A stretch of DNA of 34,285 nucleotides from Ignavibacteriales bacterium (GTDB lineage: Bacteria > Bacteroidota > Ignavibacteria > UBA10030). Of the stretch, positions 1 to 9,320 are shown in pieces (position 1 is the stretch's first letter; each line of letters begins with the position of its first letter). The DNA lies in contig JACPUH010000086.1 in assembly GCA_016192345.1 (NCBI GenBank), positions 1-34,285 of the forward strand. Direction: 5' to 3'. The notes under the pieces were generated by a model, which was not told where the DNA came from, searched no databases, and saw nothing but the letters and a program-made list of their open reading frames with translations. A program made the translations under genes and the position numbers.

Positions 1-1019
1 GATTCAACAAGAAACTGTAACAGGATGGTTCTGCGGGGAGCGCCAATCGCCTTGCGAATGCCAATTTCCTTTGTCCGCTCCGTCACCGAGACAAACATTA
101 TATTCATGATTCCAATTCCCCCTACAAAGAGGGCCAGTCCGGTGATGAACAGTCCCACACCCGCAATGACGACGCCGATGCTGTTGAACGTCTGGATCAG
201 GATCTCCTGTTGATTGATCGCAAAGTCGTCCGCCTCCTTCGGCTTCAGACCCCGGCTCTTGCGCATGATCCCCCGGACCTCCTCTTTGGCGTTCTCCACA
301 TCCTCCAGGCTTGCAGCCTTGACCATGACCTGAATTCCCTGACGCACATTGGCAAATTCCTTGAAGAAGCGGGTGATCGGGACGTAGACACGGTTATCCA
401 GGCTCTCCATCCCCAGAATGCTTCCCTGACGATCAAACACGCCGAGCACCCGGTAGGTATAGTTCCCGATCTTGATGGACTTGCCGATCGGATTTTCGTT
501 GGGAAACAAATTGGCAGCAACTTCGGACCCAACAGCACAGACGGGCCGGCCGCCATCCGATTCCATGGAAGTAAAGAAACGACCGAACGCAATATTGGCT
601 CCGGAGGTCTCGGTAAAACCTTCGGTCGTACCAACAACGACGACGTCCTCGACAACCTTCCGTTCATACTTGACCTTGCGCCGCGTCCCCGTCGCCGGGG
701 CCACCGCCTTCGCCAACGTCGCCTGTTTCTCCAGGTCCCGAGCGTGCTTGATGCGAATATCCTTGCGGTTCCGGATCAGCCACCACTCTTGCCCTCCACC
801 CCAGGGCCACTTCTGGACATACAGCACGTCCGCGCCGATCGCCGCAATGCTCTTGTTGAACGCGCGATCGAGTCCTTCAATCGCGGTTCCCATCAGCGTC
901 ACCGAGACGATGCCGATGACGATCCCGAGCGTGGTCAACGCCGAGCGCATTTTGTTCGCCCGGATGGCCTGGAAGGAGATCAGCAATCCTTCCTTCACTT
1001 CATAGAAGAAATAGCGCAT
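1..1019 (-). CDS. MacB/FtsX-type ABC transporter permease, N-terminal 339 residues (runs off the window)
   Basis: Membrane permease of a MacB-like exporter that works with the adjacent ATPase, the adaptor and the TolC-like channel. The ATG at 1019 lies 2 nt after the ATPase stop codon, so the two are translationally linked. The first membrane helix is at about residues 27-48, with the LGIVIGI motif typical of the family. It is followed by a periplasmic MacB core domain of about 230 residues, then a second helix at about 282-314. After that comes the cytoplasmic coupling motif ERTKEIGIRKAIGA, which is characteristic of FtsX-domain permeases. The last one or two helices lie outside the window. 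The ATPase is a separate gene, unlike E. coli MacB where ATPase and permease are fused. The substrate (lipoprotein, peptide or small molecule) cannot be told from sequence. Confidence 0.93.
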   Translation of the reverse strand, partial: MRYFFYEVKEGLLISFQAIRANKMRSALTTLGIVIGIVSVTLMGTAIEGLDRAFNKSIAAIGADVLYVQKWPWGGGQEWWLIRNRKDIRIKHARDLEKQATLAKAVAPATGTRRKVKYERKVVEDVVVVGTTEGFTETSGANIAFGRFFTSMESDGGRPVCAVGSEVAANLFPNENPIGKSIKIGNYTYRVLGVFDRQGSILGMESLDNRVYVPITRFFKEFANVRQGIQVMVKAASLEDVENAKEEVRGIMRKSRGLKPKEADDFAINQQEILIQTFNSIGVVIAGVGLFITGLALFVGGIGIMNIMFVSVTERTKEIGIRKAIGAPRRTILLQFLVE

Positions 1020-1021
1020 GG

Positions 1022-1747
1022 TTATGCCGTTGTCGTTGTGTGAGGCCTGGCGATCTTCCTGTTTTTCACCTTCTCATCGTGCTCTACTTTCCCATCGCGA
1101 ATTCGGATAATCCGATGTGCATGGGCGGCGATGTCCTCCTCGTGGGTCACAAGAATGATCGTGTTCCCTTCGCTGTGCAGGACGTCAAACAACCCCATGA
1201 TCTCCTCCCCAGTCTTGCTGTCGAGGTTTCCGGTCGGCTCGTCCGCAAGCAGGATGGAGGGGTTGGTCACAAGAGCCCGGGCAATGGCAACGCGCTGGCG
1301 TTGGCCGCCCGAGAGCTCGTTCGGCTTATGATGTGCGCGGTCGCCCAACCCAACGCGTTCAATAGCCCCATTGGCCTGCCGTTTGCGATCGGCGGACCCG
1401 ATCCCGCCATAGATAAGGGGTAACTCGACATTGTGAAGAACGTCCGAGCGCGCAAGAAGGTTGAACGTCTGGAACACGAACCCGATCTCCTTGTTCCTGA
1501 TCTTCGCCAACTGGTTGTCGTTCATTTCACTCACGTTCGTCCCGTTCAACTCGTAGAGACCCGAGGTCGGCGTATCCAGGCAGCCGATAACGTTCATCAA
1601 GGTCGACTTGCCGGAACCCGAGGGGCCCATAATGGCGACATACTCGTTCTTGGTGATTTCGATGTCGACACCACTCAAGGCATGAACTTCCTCTTCCCCC
1701 ATTTGGTACATCTTCTTGATGTTTGACAACCGGATGATTGATGACAT
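1022..1747 (-). CDS. ABC transporter ATP-binding protein, MacB/LolD type
   Basis: Cytoplasmic ATPase of 241 residues that powers the adjacent permease. Visible motifs are Walker [10 protein letters not shown] (41-49), the Q-loop glutamine in VFQTFNLL (about 93), the ABC signature LSGGQRQ (145-151), Walker B ILLADE followed by PTGNLD (165-176), and the switch histidine in VTHEED (202). The stretch around the Q-loop and NVELPLIY is typical of the MacB/LolD/FtsE branch. It starts 13 nt after the TPR gene and is followed 2 nt later by the permease, as the fourth gene of a five-gene operon. Family assignment is firm; the transported molecule is unknown. Confidence 0.95.
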   Translation of the reverse strand: MSSIIRLSNIKKMYQMGEEEVHALSGVDIEITKNEYVAIMGPSGSGKSTLMNVIGCLDTPTSGLYELNGTNVSEMNDNQLAKIRNKEIGFVFQTFNLLARSDVLHNVELPLIYGGIGSADRKRQANGAIERVGLGDRAHHKPNELSGGQRQRVAIARALVTNPSILLADEPTGNLDSKTGEEIMGLFDVLHSEGNTIILVTHEEDIAAHAHRIIRIRDGKVEHDEKVKNRKIARPHTTTTA

Positions 1748-1760
1748 AAGGCTTCCTTTG

Positions 1761-2729
1761 TTAGTTGCTCAACTCTTTGATTTTCTTTTCCACGTTTTTA
1801 CGCTGGTCCTCGGTCAGGTTGGCCGCGAGGAGACGCTGATAGGTCTCCAGCGCTTCTTTCTTTTGCCCCTTGAGCTCGTACGCGCTTCCCAGGATCGACA
1901 CGGCCGGCCAGTAGTCCCTGTCCATGGTCAACGACTTTTGAAGCAGAGCGATCGCCCGATCCGCGTCCTTCTTCTGAATATGGGCCTGGGCAAGACGCGT
2001 GAAGGAATCGGCCGTGTCCGGACGCATCTCGGTGTACTTCGTAAAGGACGCGATCGCATCATCCGTACGCTGCTGACGAAGGTAGAAAAACCCTGCCGCC
2101 CTCCAGGCCTTCCAATCCGCCGGTCTGTTCCCAAGGAGGGTCTTGTATTCGTTCTCCGCCTCGGGCATCTTCTTTTCCTTTTCAAACAGGGAGGCTTTGA
2201 ATGTCCTCCCCTGAACCTCATCCAACCCAATAATGATTTCCGCTTCCAGCCACGCCTTGTCCATATCGCCCCCCATGATCCCGGGGGCTTGTTGGTAGTA
2301 CCGGGCAAGTCCTATGTGGGCCTCGATATGCCGGGGGTTCAGTTCCACCGCTTTGGCAAAAGCTTTTTTGACGCGGGGAGCGAGGATCGCTTGCCGGAAC
2401 ACCCCCGCAGACTGTGCCTCGGTGCCATACGCCGCGCCAAGCCCGTGCTGATAGTTTGCTTCCTTCGGGTTGATCTCAACCGCCTCTTCCATATGCTCTA
2501 CTGCTTTATCGACATCGCGCAATCGCTGACCCAGAAAGATCATCCCAAGGCGATAATGCGCCTCGGCATTTTGGGAATCCTTCTTCAGGATCGCCTCGTA
2601 CACCCCTTTCGCCTCGTGCTGCTTTCCCGCCCGCGCAAAGGCCAACCCTTCTTCCAGCGTCTGGCCCACGGTTGCCGTGTGGGCCGTCAGTATCAGGAAC
2701 GCAAAGCTGACCGCTAGGGTGCTTCTCAT
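1761..2729 (-). CDS. TPR-repeat protein with signal peptide, encoded inside the export operon
   Basis: Predicted exported protein of 322 residues. An N-terminal hydrophobic signal of about 22 residues is followed by consecutive tetratricopeptide-like helical pairs, for example the [13 protein letters not shown] and [20 protein letters not shown] segments, continuing to about residue 300. The C-terminus is a charged helix. Its ATG directly abuts the stop codon of the adaptor gene (zero spacing) and the ATPase follows after 13 nt, so it is expressed with the exporter. Location in the periplasm or on the inner face of the envelope is inferred from the signal. TPR proteins are scaffolds, so a role as an assembly or substrate factor for the exporter is plausible but not shown. 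Confidence 0.88.
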   Translation of the reverse strand: MRSTLAVSFAFLILTAHTATVGQTLEEGLAFARAGKQHEAKGVYEAILKKDSQNAEAHYRLGMIFLGQRLRDVDKAVEHMEEAVEINPKEANYQHGLGAAYGTEAQSAGVFRQAILAPRVKKAFAKAVELNPRHIEAHIGLARYYQQAPGIMGGDMDKAWLEAEIIIGLDEVQGRTFKASLFEKEKKMPEAENEYKTLLGNRPADWKAWRAAGFFYLRQQRTDDAIASFTKYTEMRPDTADSFTRLAQAHIQKKDADRAIALLQKSLTMDRDYWPAVSILGSAYELKGQKKEALETYQRLLAANLTEDQRKNVEKKIKELSN

Positions 2730-3998
2730 TTAGTCTTTCTTCTCCGCGACACTGCTCCCTGTCTGCCGCGCATTCTTATTATCCACCTTGACCTTGGTCC
2801 CTTTTTCCAGATCCCGATTGATCGCCTTGAAGGGGCCGGCGACAACTTCTTTCCCCTCCAGTCCTTCACCCGTAACCTCAACATACGCGTCGTTGCTCAG
2901 GCCCCGCTTCACGACCACAGTTTTGACTGCCCCTTCATCAACAACGAAGACAACCTCATCCAGTTTATCCTCCTCTTTCTTGCGCGCTCCGCCCACAAAC
3001 TTTGCCTCTCCCTGCTGGGTTTCCTCCGGCTTCTCCTCCATTTTCGGCATCCGAACGGTAACCGACTGGATAGGAACCGCCAAAACGTCTTTATGTGTTT
3101 CCGTCTCGACATCAGCGGTCATCGACATGCCGGGACGCAGCCGGACATCCTCAGGGGTGTGGATGAGAATCCGAACTTCGAAGTTCACCACCTCGTCCTG
3201 GGTCCCGAGTCCCCGCGATTTGGCCGTGTTGGCAATCTGGTATACCGTTCCAACCAGCTTCCGCTCCGTATAGGCATCGACTTCAATGCGGGCCGTATCG
3301 CCAACCGTCACCATGATCACGTCGTTTTCACCGACATCGACGCGCGCTTCCATGCGGGAAAGGTCGGCAACCGTCATCATCTCCGTTCCCTGGGTAAACG
3401 TGCTTCCGCTCACCCGTTCCCCGAGCTCGGAGATCAACTGGCTGACGACGCCATCCATGGGAGAATAGACGGTGGTCTTCGCCAGCGTCTCACGCGCCTC
3501 TTTCACCGAGGCGGAAGACTGGTCGTGGGAAGCCTTGGCACTTTGAAACGTCGCCTTGGCGATATCCATTTCCGCGTCCGACACGAGCTTCTTGGCAAAC
3601 AACTCGGTGACGCGCTTGTACTCCGCTTCGGCCTTGTTCAGGTTGGCCTGATTAATGGCAAGGGCTGCCTGCGCCCGTTCGAAGCCCGCCTGGTAGGCGT
3701 CCGGCTTGATGCGGACGAGCAATTGCCCTTTGCGGATGCGCTGACCTTCCCGCACAGGGAGGTCGATGATCTCGCCGCTCACTTCCGCATTGATCTTGAC
3801 CTGCGTTACCGGCTGAATTTTCCCGGTCGCAGACACGATCTGCGTGATCGTCTTCTTCTGGATCGGTTCGGTCTGAACCGTGATCACCGTTTCCCGGTTG
3901 CTTCCCAGGATCACCAGGAGCACGAGGGCGACCAGCACCACACCGATGATCGAGAAGATGATGATTTTCTTTTTGGACTTCTTACCGTTCGTAGCCAT
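2730..3998 (-). CDS. RND/MacA-type periplasmic adaptor (membrane fusion protein)
   Basis: Membrane fusion protein of 422 residues linking the inner-membrane ABC exporter to the TolC-like outer-membrane channel. A lysine-rich cytoplasmic N-terminus precedes one membrane helix (about residues 11-31). Then come the first half of the lipoyl/barrel-sandwich domain (KINAEVSGEIIDLPVREGQRIRKG), an alpha-helical hairpin (about 110-180), the second lipoyl half (TTVYSPMDGVVSQL), a beta-barrel domain and a membrane-proximal domain. A charged insertion at about 325-350 (PKMEEKPEE...RKKEEDKLDE) is unusual in length for this family. It lies 33 nt downstream of the tolC-like gene and abuts the TPR gene. The closest functional analogue is MacA. 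Confidence 0.93.
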   Translation of the reverse strand: MATNGKKSKKKIIIFSIIGVVLVALVLLVILGSNRETVITVQTEPIQKKTITQIVSATGKIQPVTQVKINAEVSGEIIDLPVREGQRIRKGQLLVRIKPDAYQAGFERAQAALAINQANLNKAEAEYKRVTELFAKKLVSDAEMDIAKATFQSAKASHDQSSASVKEARETLAKTTVYSPMDGVVSQLISELGERVSGSTFTQGTEMMTVADLSRMEARVDVGENDVIMVTVGDTARIEVDAYTERKLVGTVYQIANTAKSRGLGTQDEVVNFEVRILIHTPEDVRLRPGMSMTADVETETHKDVLAVPIQSVTVRMPKMEEKPEETQQGEAKFVGGARKKEEDKLDEVVFVVDEGAVKTVVVKRGLSNDAYVEVTGEGLEGKEVVAGPFKAINRDLEKGTKVKVDNKNARQTGSSVAEKKD

Positions 3999-4031
3999 TC
4001 GAGAATTCCTCGTGAAAGGATGATGGGAAAA

Positions 4032-5378
4032 TTATTGCTGGATGGAACCGAGAGCGAGTTCCAGATTGCTCTTCGCCGAGAGATATTGGTACACGGCGTT
4101 GATCTTCGACGTCAATGCGCTATTATAGTTGTTCTGGGCAAAGAGCAGGTCAAGGATCGTTCCGGACCCGACATTGTACTTCTCTTGATTGACTTTCAGA
4201 TTTTGCTCCTGGTACTGCAAACTCTTGACCGCCGCATCATAATTCTTTTCGGCGAATTCGAGCTGAAGCAGGGCGCTGCGGAGTTCGACCTGGATCTTCC
4301 GCTCGGTGTCCTGCAAGGTCACTTCCGAGTTCTTCTTGGTCACCAGTGCCGCCTGCTCCGCCTGGTTCGTCCGGAATCCCGAAAAGATCGGGAACGAGAA
4401 GGAGAGGCCCCAGCTAAAACTGCGGGTGTTCTTGAAATCGTCGAACTCACTGATCGTCCGGTTGTTGCCGCTCAATCCGTAGCCGGTGCTCGCCGTGATG
4501 CGCGGATAGTATCCGCTCCGTGCGATCGTCACGCCGGACTCGGCTGCATGGTAGTTCTCCTTGGAGGCCTGGTAGTCGAGGCGGGACCCCAGCGCAGTTT
4601 CCACCAATCGGCGGAATTCCTGCATGGTGCTTTTCTCCATGGCTGCATTGAGTTGCGTCAGTTCCGTGGGAATGGTGGAATCTTCAATGGTGTAGGTTTC
4701 CGTCACATCGAGACCGATATAGGCAACCAGGTTGGCGCGTGCGTTGTCATAATCATTCTGGGCCTGCACAAGGCGCACTTCATCCTGCCCGACCTGCGAT
4801 TGCTGCTGATAGACGTTGACCAGCGAGGCCGAACCGAGCCGCGCCGTCTCCTGGACACGCTCCAGTTGCTGCTGGTTGTACTTCAGGCTCGACTCTGCCA
4901 CTTCCAGGAGCCTCCTGGTACGTAGAACCTCATAAAAGAGCCTGCGCGTTTGATAGACAACGTTTTGGCGGGTCCGGGAAAGTCCAAACTCGCTCGAGAT
5001 GGCATTCGAAGAAGCCTGGTTTAACGTTGAGGTATTCGAAAATCCGTCGAACACAGTCATTGAAGCTCCGAGGCTGGAGGAGAAACTCCGCACACTCGTC
5101 GAGGGGAGTTTCTGTCCATTCGGCAGAAAGCTCTCCCCGGAGTTCCCTCCCCAGTTTGAACTGATACTGACACTGGGAAGGAAGTTGCCGTACGAGGAAA
5201 GAACGCTTGCCTGCTCGCGCTCAAGATTGTTCTGCGCTTGTCGGACGGTCGGATTCAGCTCAAGAGCGATCTCCACGGCCCTGCTTAGCGTCAGGAGCTT
5301 CGGTTGGGACGTGGATTGCGCAAACGCCCCGACAGCAAGAAACAAGGTCAGAGCGATGGTGGTCAGAAGCTTCTTCAT
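4032..5378 (-). CDS. TolC-family outer-membrane efflux channel
   Basis: Outer-membrane protein of 448 residues with a cleavable signal peptide ending near AVGAFAQS. Two tandem outer-membrane-efflux-protein repeats are visible. Each begins with a helix of the type LTLSRAVEIALELNPTVRQAQNNL and contains a beta-rich segment with aromatic residues (SSNWGGNSG, ASTGYGLSGNN), followed by a long coiled-coil helix. The length fits TolC homologues (about 420-480). As first gene of the operon it supplies the exit duct for the MacAB-like pump encoded downstream. The short leader carries a CGGAG Shine-Dalgarno-like sequence 10 nt before the ATG, and the region upstream holds two inverted repeats that could be operators. 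Confidence 0.94.
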   Translation of the reverse strand: MKKLLTTIALTLFLAVGAFAQSTSQPKLLTLSRAVEIALELNPTVRQAQNNLEREQASVLSSYGNFLPSVSISSNWGGNSGESFLPNGQKLPSTSVRSFSSSLGASMTVFDGFSNTSTLNQASSNAISSEFGLSRTRQNVVYQTRRLFYEVLRTRRLLEVAESSLKYNQQQLERVQETARLGSASLVNVYQQQSQVGQDEVRLVQAQNDYDNARANLVAYIGLDVTETYTIEDSTIPTELTQLNAAMEKSTMQEFRRLVETALGSRLDYQASKENYHAAESGVTIARSGYYPRITASTGYGLSGNNRTISEFDDFKNTRSFSWGLSFSFPIFSGFRTNQAEQAALVTKKNSEVTLQDTERKIQVELRSALLQLEFAEKNYDAAVKSLQYQEQNLKVNQEKYNVGSGTILDLLFAQNNYNSALTSKINAVYQYLSAKSNLELALGSIQQ

Positions 5379-5460
5379 GATGAAAATCTCCGGAAGATAA
5401 AGGAATGATGTGCAGTGGATTTCAAGGGAAAATTCTTAGTAATAGACGTGTGACAACTCA

Positions 5461-5481
5461 TAAAGTTTCAGTGGAACTTTA
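5461..5481. promoter_or_regulatory. 21-bp near-perfect dyad upstream of the tolC-like operon
   Basis: The two 10-nt half-sites (starting TAAAGTTTCA and ending GGAACTTTA) are complementary except for one pair around a central G. The dyad lies 83-103 nt upstream of the tolC-like ATG, in the only intergenic gap before the export operon. It is AT-rich and lacks a T-tract, so it looks like an operator and not a terminator. Binding factor unknown. Confidence 0.4.
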
Positions 5482-5496
5482 AGAAAGTCGGGAAAA

Positions 5497-5514
5497 GTGT
5501 ATAGAGCAATACAC
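5497..5514. promoter_or_regulatory. Inverted repeat GTGTAT-N6-ATACAC upstream of the tolC-like operon
   Basis: A perfect 6-6-6 inverted repeat, 119-136 nt upstream of the tolC-like start and 15 nt from the dyad at 5461-5481. Its size and spacing suit a dimeric repressor of TetR/MarR/GntR type, but no regulator gene is adjacent and no -35/-10 pair could be fixed with confidence. Confidence 0.35.
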
Positions 5515-5556
5515 AGCGATTTAGACCAATGAAATAGAGGTGGGGTTACAAGGGGG

Positions 5557-6984
5557 TCAGGAGGCCCGTCCCATCACTTCTTCTTTAATACTCAACAAAT
5601 ACTCCAGCGCGGCATCATGCTCATTCGGGATAACACCATCGAGAATAGCTTCGGTAATGGCAGCCTTGAGGATCCCCACCATTTTCGACGGCTGCAGTCC
5701 GCAAACCGCCATAATCTCCTCTCCCCGCACAGGGGGCTGCCAGCTGCGCCAGTGGTCTTTTTCCTCCACCTCTTCCATCTTTCGAACAACAAGGTCATAG
5801 TTTGTCCGCACCCGTTCCACCAGCCTCTGGTTCTTCGAGGTGATGTCCGACCGGCACAGGGTCATCAGGTCATCGATATCTTCACCGGCGTCAAACAGGA
5901 GTCTCCGAACCGCAGAGTCCGTCACCTCTCCATCGACGAGCGCCATCGGACGAAGGTGAAGCCGTACGAGTTTCTCGACATAACCGGCATGATCCAGGGG
6001 AAGTTTCATGCGCCGAAAGATCGGCTTCACCATCCGCGCTCCCAGTTCCTCGTGGCCATGGAACGTCCAGCCGGTCCCCTCTTTGAACGCCTTGGTCTTC
6101 GGCTTGGCAATATCATGCAGGAGAGCCGCCATCCGGAGCCAGACGTTGGTGGTCGTTTCGCTGATGTTGTCGAGCACTTTCAGCGTGTGAAGAAAAACAT
6201 CCTTGTGATGATAGTCGCGTCGCTGATCGACACCGGCCAGGAGCGCGACTTCCGGGAAGACGATCTTCATCACCCCTGCATCGAACATCAGCTTGAGGCC
6301 GATGGAGGGTTTGGGACTGAAGAGAATCTTGAGAAATTCATCCGTGATCCGCTCCTGGGAAACGATCTTCAACCGTTCCCCCATGCTCTGTGCAGCCTCA
6401 AAGACGGGCGGGTCGATCGCAAACCCTAATTGTGACGCGAACCGGAACGCGCGCATGATCCGGAGAGGATCGTCATCGAACGTGGCCCTAGGATCCAGCG
6501 GCGTCCGGAGAAGCCGTTCCTGCAATGCTCTCTGCCCATCGAAGGGATCGACCACCGAGCCGAGGTCTGCCGCGTTCAGCGATGCCGCAATGGCATTGAT
6601 CGTAAAATCGCGGCGCGAGAGGTCGTCCTCCAGGGTCCCGACCTCCACGATGGGCTTGCGCGAGGATCTGTTGTAACTCTCTTTGCGCGCTCCCACGAAT
6701 TCGATCTTCATGCCGGCCGTACCCGGTTCATCGTCGAGCTGCAGCATCGCAGTCCCGAAGTTCTCGAACACGACGAGGTTCGACCTCCCCAGCGCGCGGG
6801 CCACCGTCATCCCGAATTCGATCCCGTTTCCGACCACCACGATGTCGATGTCCGTGACGGACTTCCCCAGCAGGAGATCCCGCACATACCCCCCAACGAC
6901 GAAGGCGCGGGTCCTCCCCTCATCGGCAATAGCCCCAATCCGCCGGAGCAGGGGCTCTCGGATATCGACACGTTCCACAACCAT
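5557..6984 (-). CDS. cca: CCA-adding tRNA nucleotidyltransferase / poly(A) polymerase family, with HD domain
   Basis: Class II nucleotidyltransferase of 475 residues that adds or repairs the 3' CCA of tRNAs. The head domain has GGYVRD (31-36), the metal-binding pair in TDIDIVV (D45, D47) and RRDFTIN (124-130). The RNA-binding helical region contains DDPLRIMRAFRFASQLGF, and a C-terminal HD domain shows LLHDIAKPKTK (H290, D291). The ATG shares one base with the stop codon of the preceding oxidoreductase (TGATG overlap), so translation is coupled. A dedicated poly(A) polymerase or a split A-adding enzyme cannot be excluded from sequence alone, but a CCA role is most likely. Confidence 0.93.
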   Translation of the reverse strand: MVVERVDIREPLLRRIGAIADEGRTRAFVVGGYVRDLLLGKSVTDIDIVVVGNGIEFGMTVARALGRSNLVVFENFGTAMLQLDDEPGTAGMKIEFVGARKESYNRSSRKPIVEVGTLEDDLSRRDFTINAIAASLNAADLGSVVDPFDGQRALQERLLRTPLDPRATFDDDPLRIMRAFRFASQLGFAIDPPVFEAAQSMGERLKIVSQERITDEFLKILFSPKPSIGLKLMFDAGVMKIVFPEVALLAGVDQRRDYHHKDVFLHTLKVLDNISETTTNVWLRMAALLHDIAKPKTKAFKEGTGWTFHGHEELGARMVKPIFRRMKLPLDHAGYVEKLVRLHLRPMALVDGEVTDSAVRRLLFDAGEDIDDLMTLCRSDITSKNQRLVERVRTNYDLVVRKMEEVEEKDHWRSWQPPVRGEEIMAVCGLQPSKMVGILKAAITEAILDGVIPNEHDAALEYLLSIKEEVMGRAS

Positions 6985-7976
6985 CAGACAACCCTTACTT
7001 TTTGACTCTTGATGATCCTCAAAATCTCTTCCGCGACCTGGAGCGCCTGGAGGCCATCCCTTCCTGTGACCGGCGGGGGAGTACCCGTTTGAACCGCTTG
7101 CAGGAACAACTCAAGCTCATACTTCAGCGCATTGATCTCCCGTACTTCCGGCTGTTCGTACACGATCACCCGTTTCCGGTGTCCCTGGTCGATCTTCCCC
7201 AGCATCATGGTCGGCTTGATGCTCGTGTCGTCCTCATCGACCAGACGGAACACTTCGGCCAGCCCTTGCGAGAAATCAATGGAGATGTAGGCGTCCGTTT
7301 GAAACAACCGCATTTTGCGCATCTTGTTCTGCGAGATCCGGCTCGCCGTAACGTTCGCCACGCATCCGTTTTCGAATTGCAGCCGGGCATTGGCTATGTC
7401 CTCGCTGTCGGAGACCACCGCCACTCCGTGCGCGTCGATCCGCGTCACGGGGGACTGGACGAGGCTGAGGATAAGGTCAATGTCATGGATCATCAGATCG
7501 AGCACCACGGCAACATCCGACCCGCGCGGGTTGAACTGCGCGAGCCTGTGCGATTCGATGAAGAGAGGGGCCAGCTTCAGACGTTCCAGTGCAAGGATGG
7601 CGGGGTTGAAGCGTTCGATGTGTCCGACCTGGATCTTCCGGTTGGCCGCCTCGGCCATCTGTACGAGCTGTTCCGCCTGGCTGATCGTTTCGGTAATCGG
7701 TTTCTCGATGAACACATGGACCCCGCGTTCGAGCGCTGTGCGCGCAACCTCAAAATGACTCTTCGTCGTCGTGGCAATACTCACGGCCTGAACCCCGGAC
7801 AACAGGGTATCAAGGCTTTCAAAGGATTTTGTCCCATGCTCCGCGGCAAGGCGTTGGGCTTTCTCCCGTTCCACATCGTACACTCCCACCAGCTCTGCGG
7901 AAGGGATCTGTGCGAGCATTTTTGTGTGAAGGCTTCCGAGATGCCCGCAGCCGACAATGCCGATTTTGAGCTTCAT
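6984..7976 (-). CDS. Gfo/Idh/MocA-family NAD(P)-dependent oxidoreductase
   Basis: Cytosolic dehydrogenase of 330 residues acting on a sugar or sugar-derivative hydroxyl. An N-terminal Rossmann fold shows GIVGCGHLGSLH (6-17), the family motif EKP (91-93), and the substrate-domain motif IHDID (163-167). The C-terminal alpha/beta domain is complete for the family (about 330-350 residues). It sits between the T9SS plug protein and the cca gene, overlapping the latter by 1 nt. With the glycosyltransferase-like gene upstream, a role in making a nucleotide- or lipid-linked envelope sugar is a reasonable inference. The substrate is not identifiable. Confidence 0.9.
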   Translation of the reverse strand: MKLKIGIVGCGHLGSLHTKMLAQIPSAELVGVYDVEREKAQRLAAEHGTKSFESLDTLLSGVQAVSIATTTKSHFEVARTALERGVHVFIEKPITETISQAEQLVQMAEAANRKIQVGHIERFNPAILALERLKLAPLFIESHRLAQFNPRGSDVAVVLDLMIHDIDLILSLVQSPVTRIDAHGVAVVSDSEDIANARLQFENGCVANVTASRISQNKMRKMRLFQTDAYISIDFSQGLAEVFRLVDEDDTSIKPTMMLGKIDQGHRKRVIVYEQPEVREINALKYELELFLQAVQTGTPPPVTGRDGLQALQVAEEILRIIKSQKVRVV

Positions 7977-8072
7977 GGGGATTATTTCCCTTACTGTACC
8001 TTCGTGGAGAAATTTCTTCTACGTCCCGTTCCCGGCCGCTCTCCCATTCGCCGGATGCCATCGCCCCCGCTG

Positions 8073-9320
8073 TCAAAAACCTCCGGCGCCGCCAGAGCTC
8101 ATCCCCTGGGTAAAACCGACGATGCGATCAAAGCCTCCATACCGGGGATCATGATAGTACACAAAAGCGCTGTACACGCCGACCGTGCGCCAGTCATTTC
8201 CCTCGATGCTCACCCAATCATCGTTCCCGACGGTGTACTGATAATCATAGAATCCGCGTCTGAGCGTTACCGTCGCTTTGTACCGCCTCGTTTCTTCATC
8301 ATAACGAAGCCGGTAATCGTCCGATGGCCTCCACCCGTTAAAGTCCCCGACCACGATAACAGAATCGGACCCGGGTGGATCGAGAATCAATTCGAACTGG
8401 AACGGAACGTACCCCGCATACCGCGATCCGGTTGTTAAGACCGCCACGCCGTTATTGTCCTTCGGCGCAGACTGCAACGTACGGCTGACGTCGGCTCCGT
8501 TGCGAGGGCGAAGTTGCATGCCTTCGGGGTATTCATTCACACTCCGGAGGTCGATACGCCGGTATTCATTTCCTGGCTGGACGTTCTCGATGATAAACTT
8601 CAGTTTCGACGTTCCAAACCCCTCGACAAAGGTAGTGGAGCTGAACACATTGGCGTCGATCCGCCAAGGGTGATAGAGTTGCCGGTTCTTGATGAGGTCC
8701 ACCGTTGTGAGCAAGGGGGTGAGCAACGGTGGCTCCCCCTCCACACGATTCTCCGGGATGACGATACCCACCTCCACTCTATGTACCTTGTTCCACGGAT
8801 GGATCTCCGACGGAAGCTGGCGGTTCATGACTTTCAGAACCGGGCGCACGGTTCTTTCGACCACAAAAAATCTTCCCCGGGCAAGCACGCGGTTCCACTC
8901 CTCGTCCAGCACTTCGAGGAGGTAGTTCCCTGATTGGGCGAACCGGTCGATTCCTGCAATGCCGGGGAGCTTGAAACGATACAGAAACCGGTATCCCTGC
9001 GCCCCAGCCGGCGCAAGCTCGTAAGCGATGGGGACCTTCGCACGATTTGCCGTTTCACTATTGACAAATGTGGTCCCTGTCAGTTTCCAGTCCCGGTCGC
9101 AATGAAGCGCCCGGACCCGATAATTCGCGGGCATCTCCTCGTTGACATCAAACTCCACGGTGATCGGACGGCCATCCATTTCAGCGACCGGGATTTTTGC
9201 CTCCGTTGCGCCGATGAGGCGCAATCCCATAATCCTCTCTGAAAAAACCTCCTGCCCGGACACACTTCCCCACCCAAGCATCATCGCCAGCACAATTATA
9301 CACTTTACGGCCTTCATCAT
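8073..9320 (-). CDS. DUF5103 / type IX secretion system plug-domain protein
   Basis: Exported protein of 415 residues with a signal peptide ending near SVSGQ. The N-terminal part (IMGLRLIGATEAKIPVAEM through DCDRDWKLTGTTF) matches the DUF5103 family, described as the plug protein of the T9SS translocon. The C-terminal part (about residues 305-385) is an E-set/CBM48-like domain with VIVVGDFNGWRPSDDYRL and GFYDYQYTVG. The ATG overlaps the stop codon of the upstream glycosyltransferase-like gene by 4 nt. A short glycine-rich tail (SSGGAGGF) ends the protein. With the sorting-tail protein at 24537-26711, this indicates that the organism uses T9SS. Core T9SS genes (sprA, porV, gldKLMN) are not in the window. 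Confidence 0.85.
   Translation of the reverse strand: MMKAVKCIIVLAMMLGWGSVSGQEVFSERIMGLRLIGATEAKIPVAEMDGRPITVEFDVNEEMPANYRVRALHCDRDWKLTGTTFVNSETANRAKVPIAYELAPAGAQGYRFLYRFKLPGIAGIDRFAQSGNYLLEVLDEEWNRVLARGRFFVVERTVRPVLKVMNRQLPSEIHPWNKVHRVEVGIVIPENRVEGEPPLLTPLLTTVDLIKNRQLYHPWRIDANVFSSTTFVEGFGTSKLKFIIENVQPGNEYRRIDLRSVNEYPEGMQLRPRNGADVSRTLQSAPKDNNGVAVLTTGSRYAGYVPFQFELILDPPGSDSVIVVGDFNGWRPSDDYRLRYDEETRRYKATVTLRRGFYDYQYTVGNDDWVSIEGNDWRTVGVYSAFVYYHDPRYGGFDRIVGFTQGMSSGGAGGF

Noticed and set aside
3093..4925. 610-residue open frame on the plus strand opposite the adaptor and tolC-like genes
   Set aside because: It is the antisense shadow of two well-supported genes; composition (His/Arg/Leu-rich) has no recognisable domain.
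1..5378. Interpretation as a dedicated antibiotic-resistance pump
   Set aside because: The components fit MacAB-TolC, but related systems export lipoproteins, peptides or siderophores; nothing in the sequence favours drugs.
7002..8438. 478-residue plus-strand frame opposite the oxidoreductase and the plug-protein gene
   Set aside because: Antisense shadow; no domain, no ribosome site and it runs against two clear genes.
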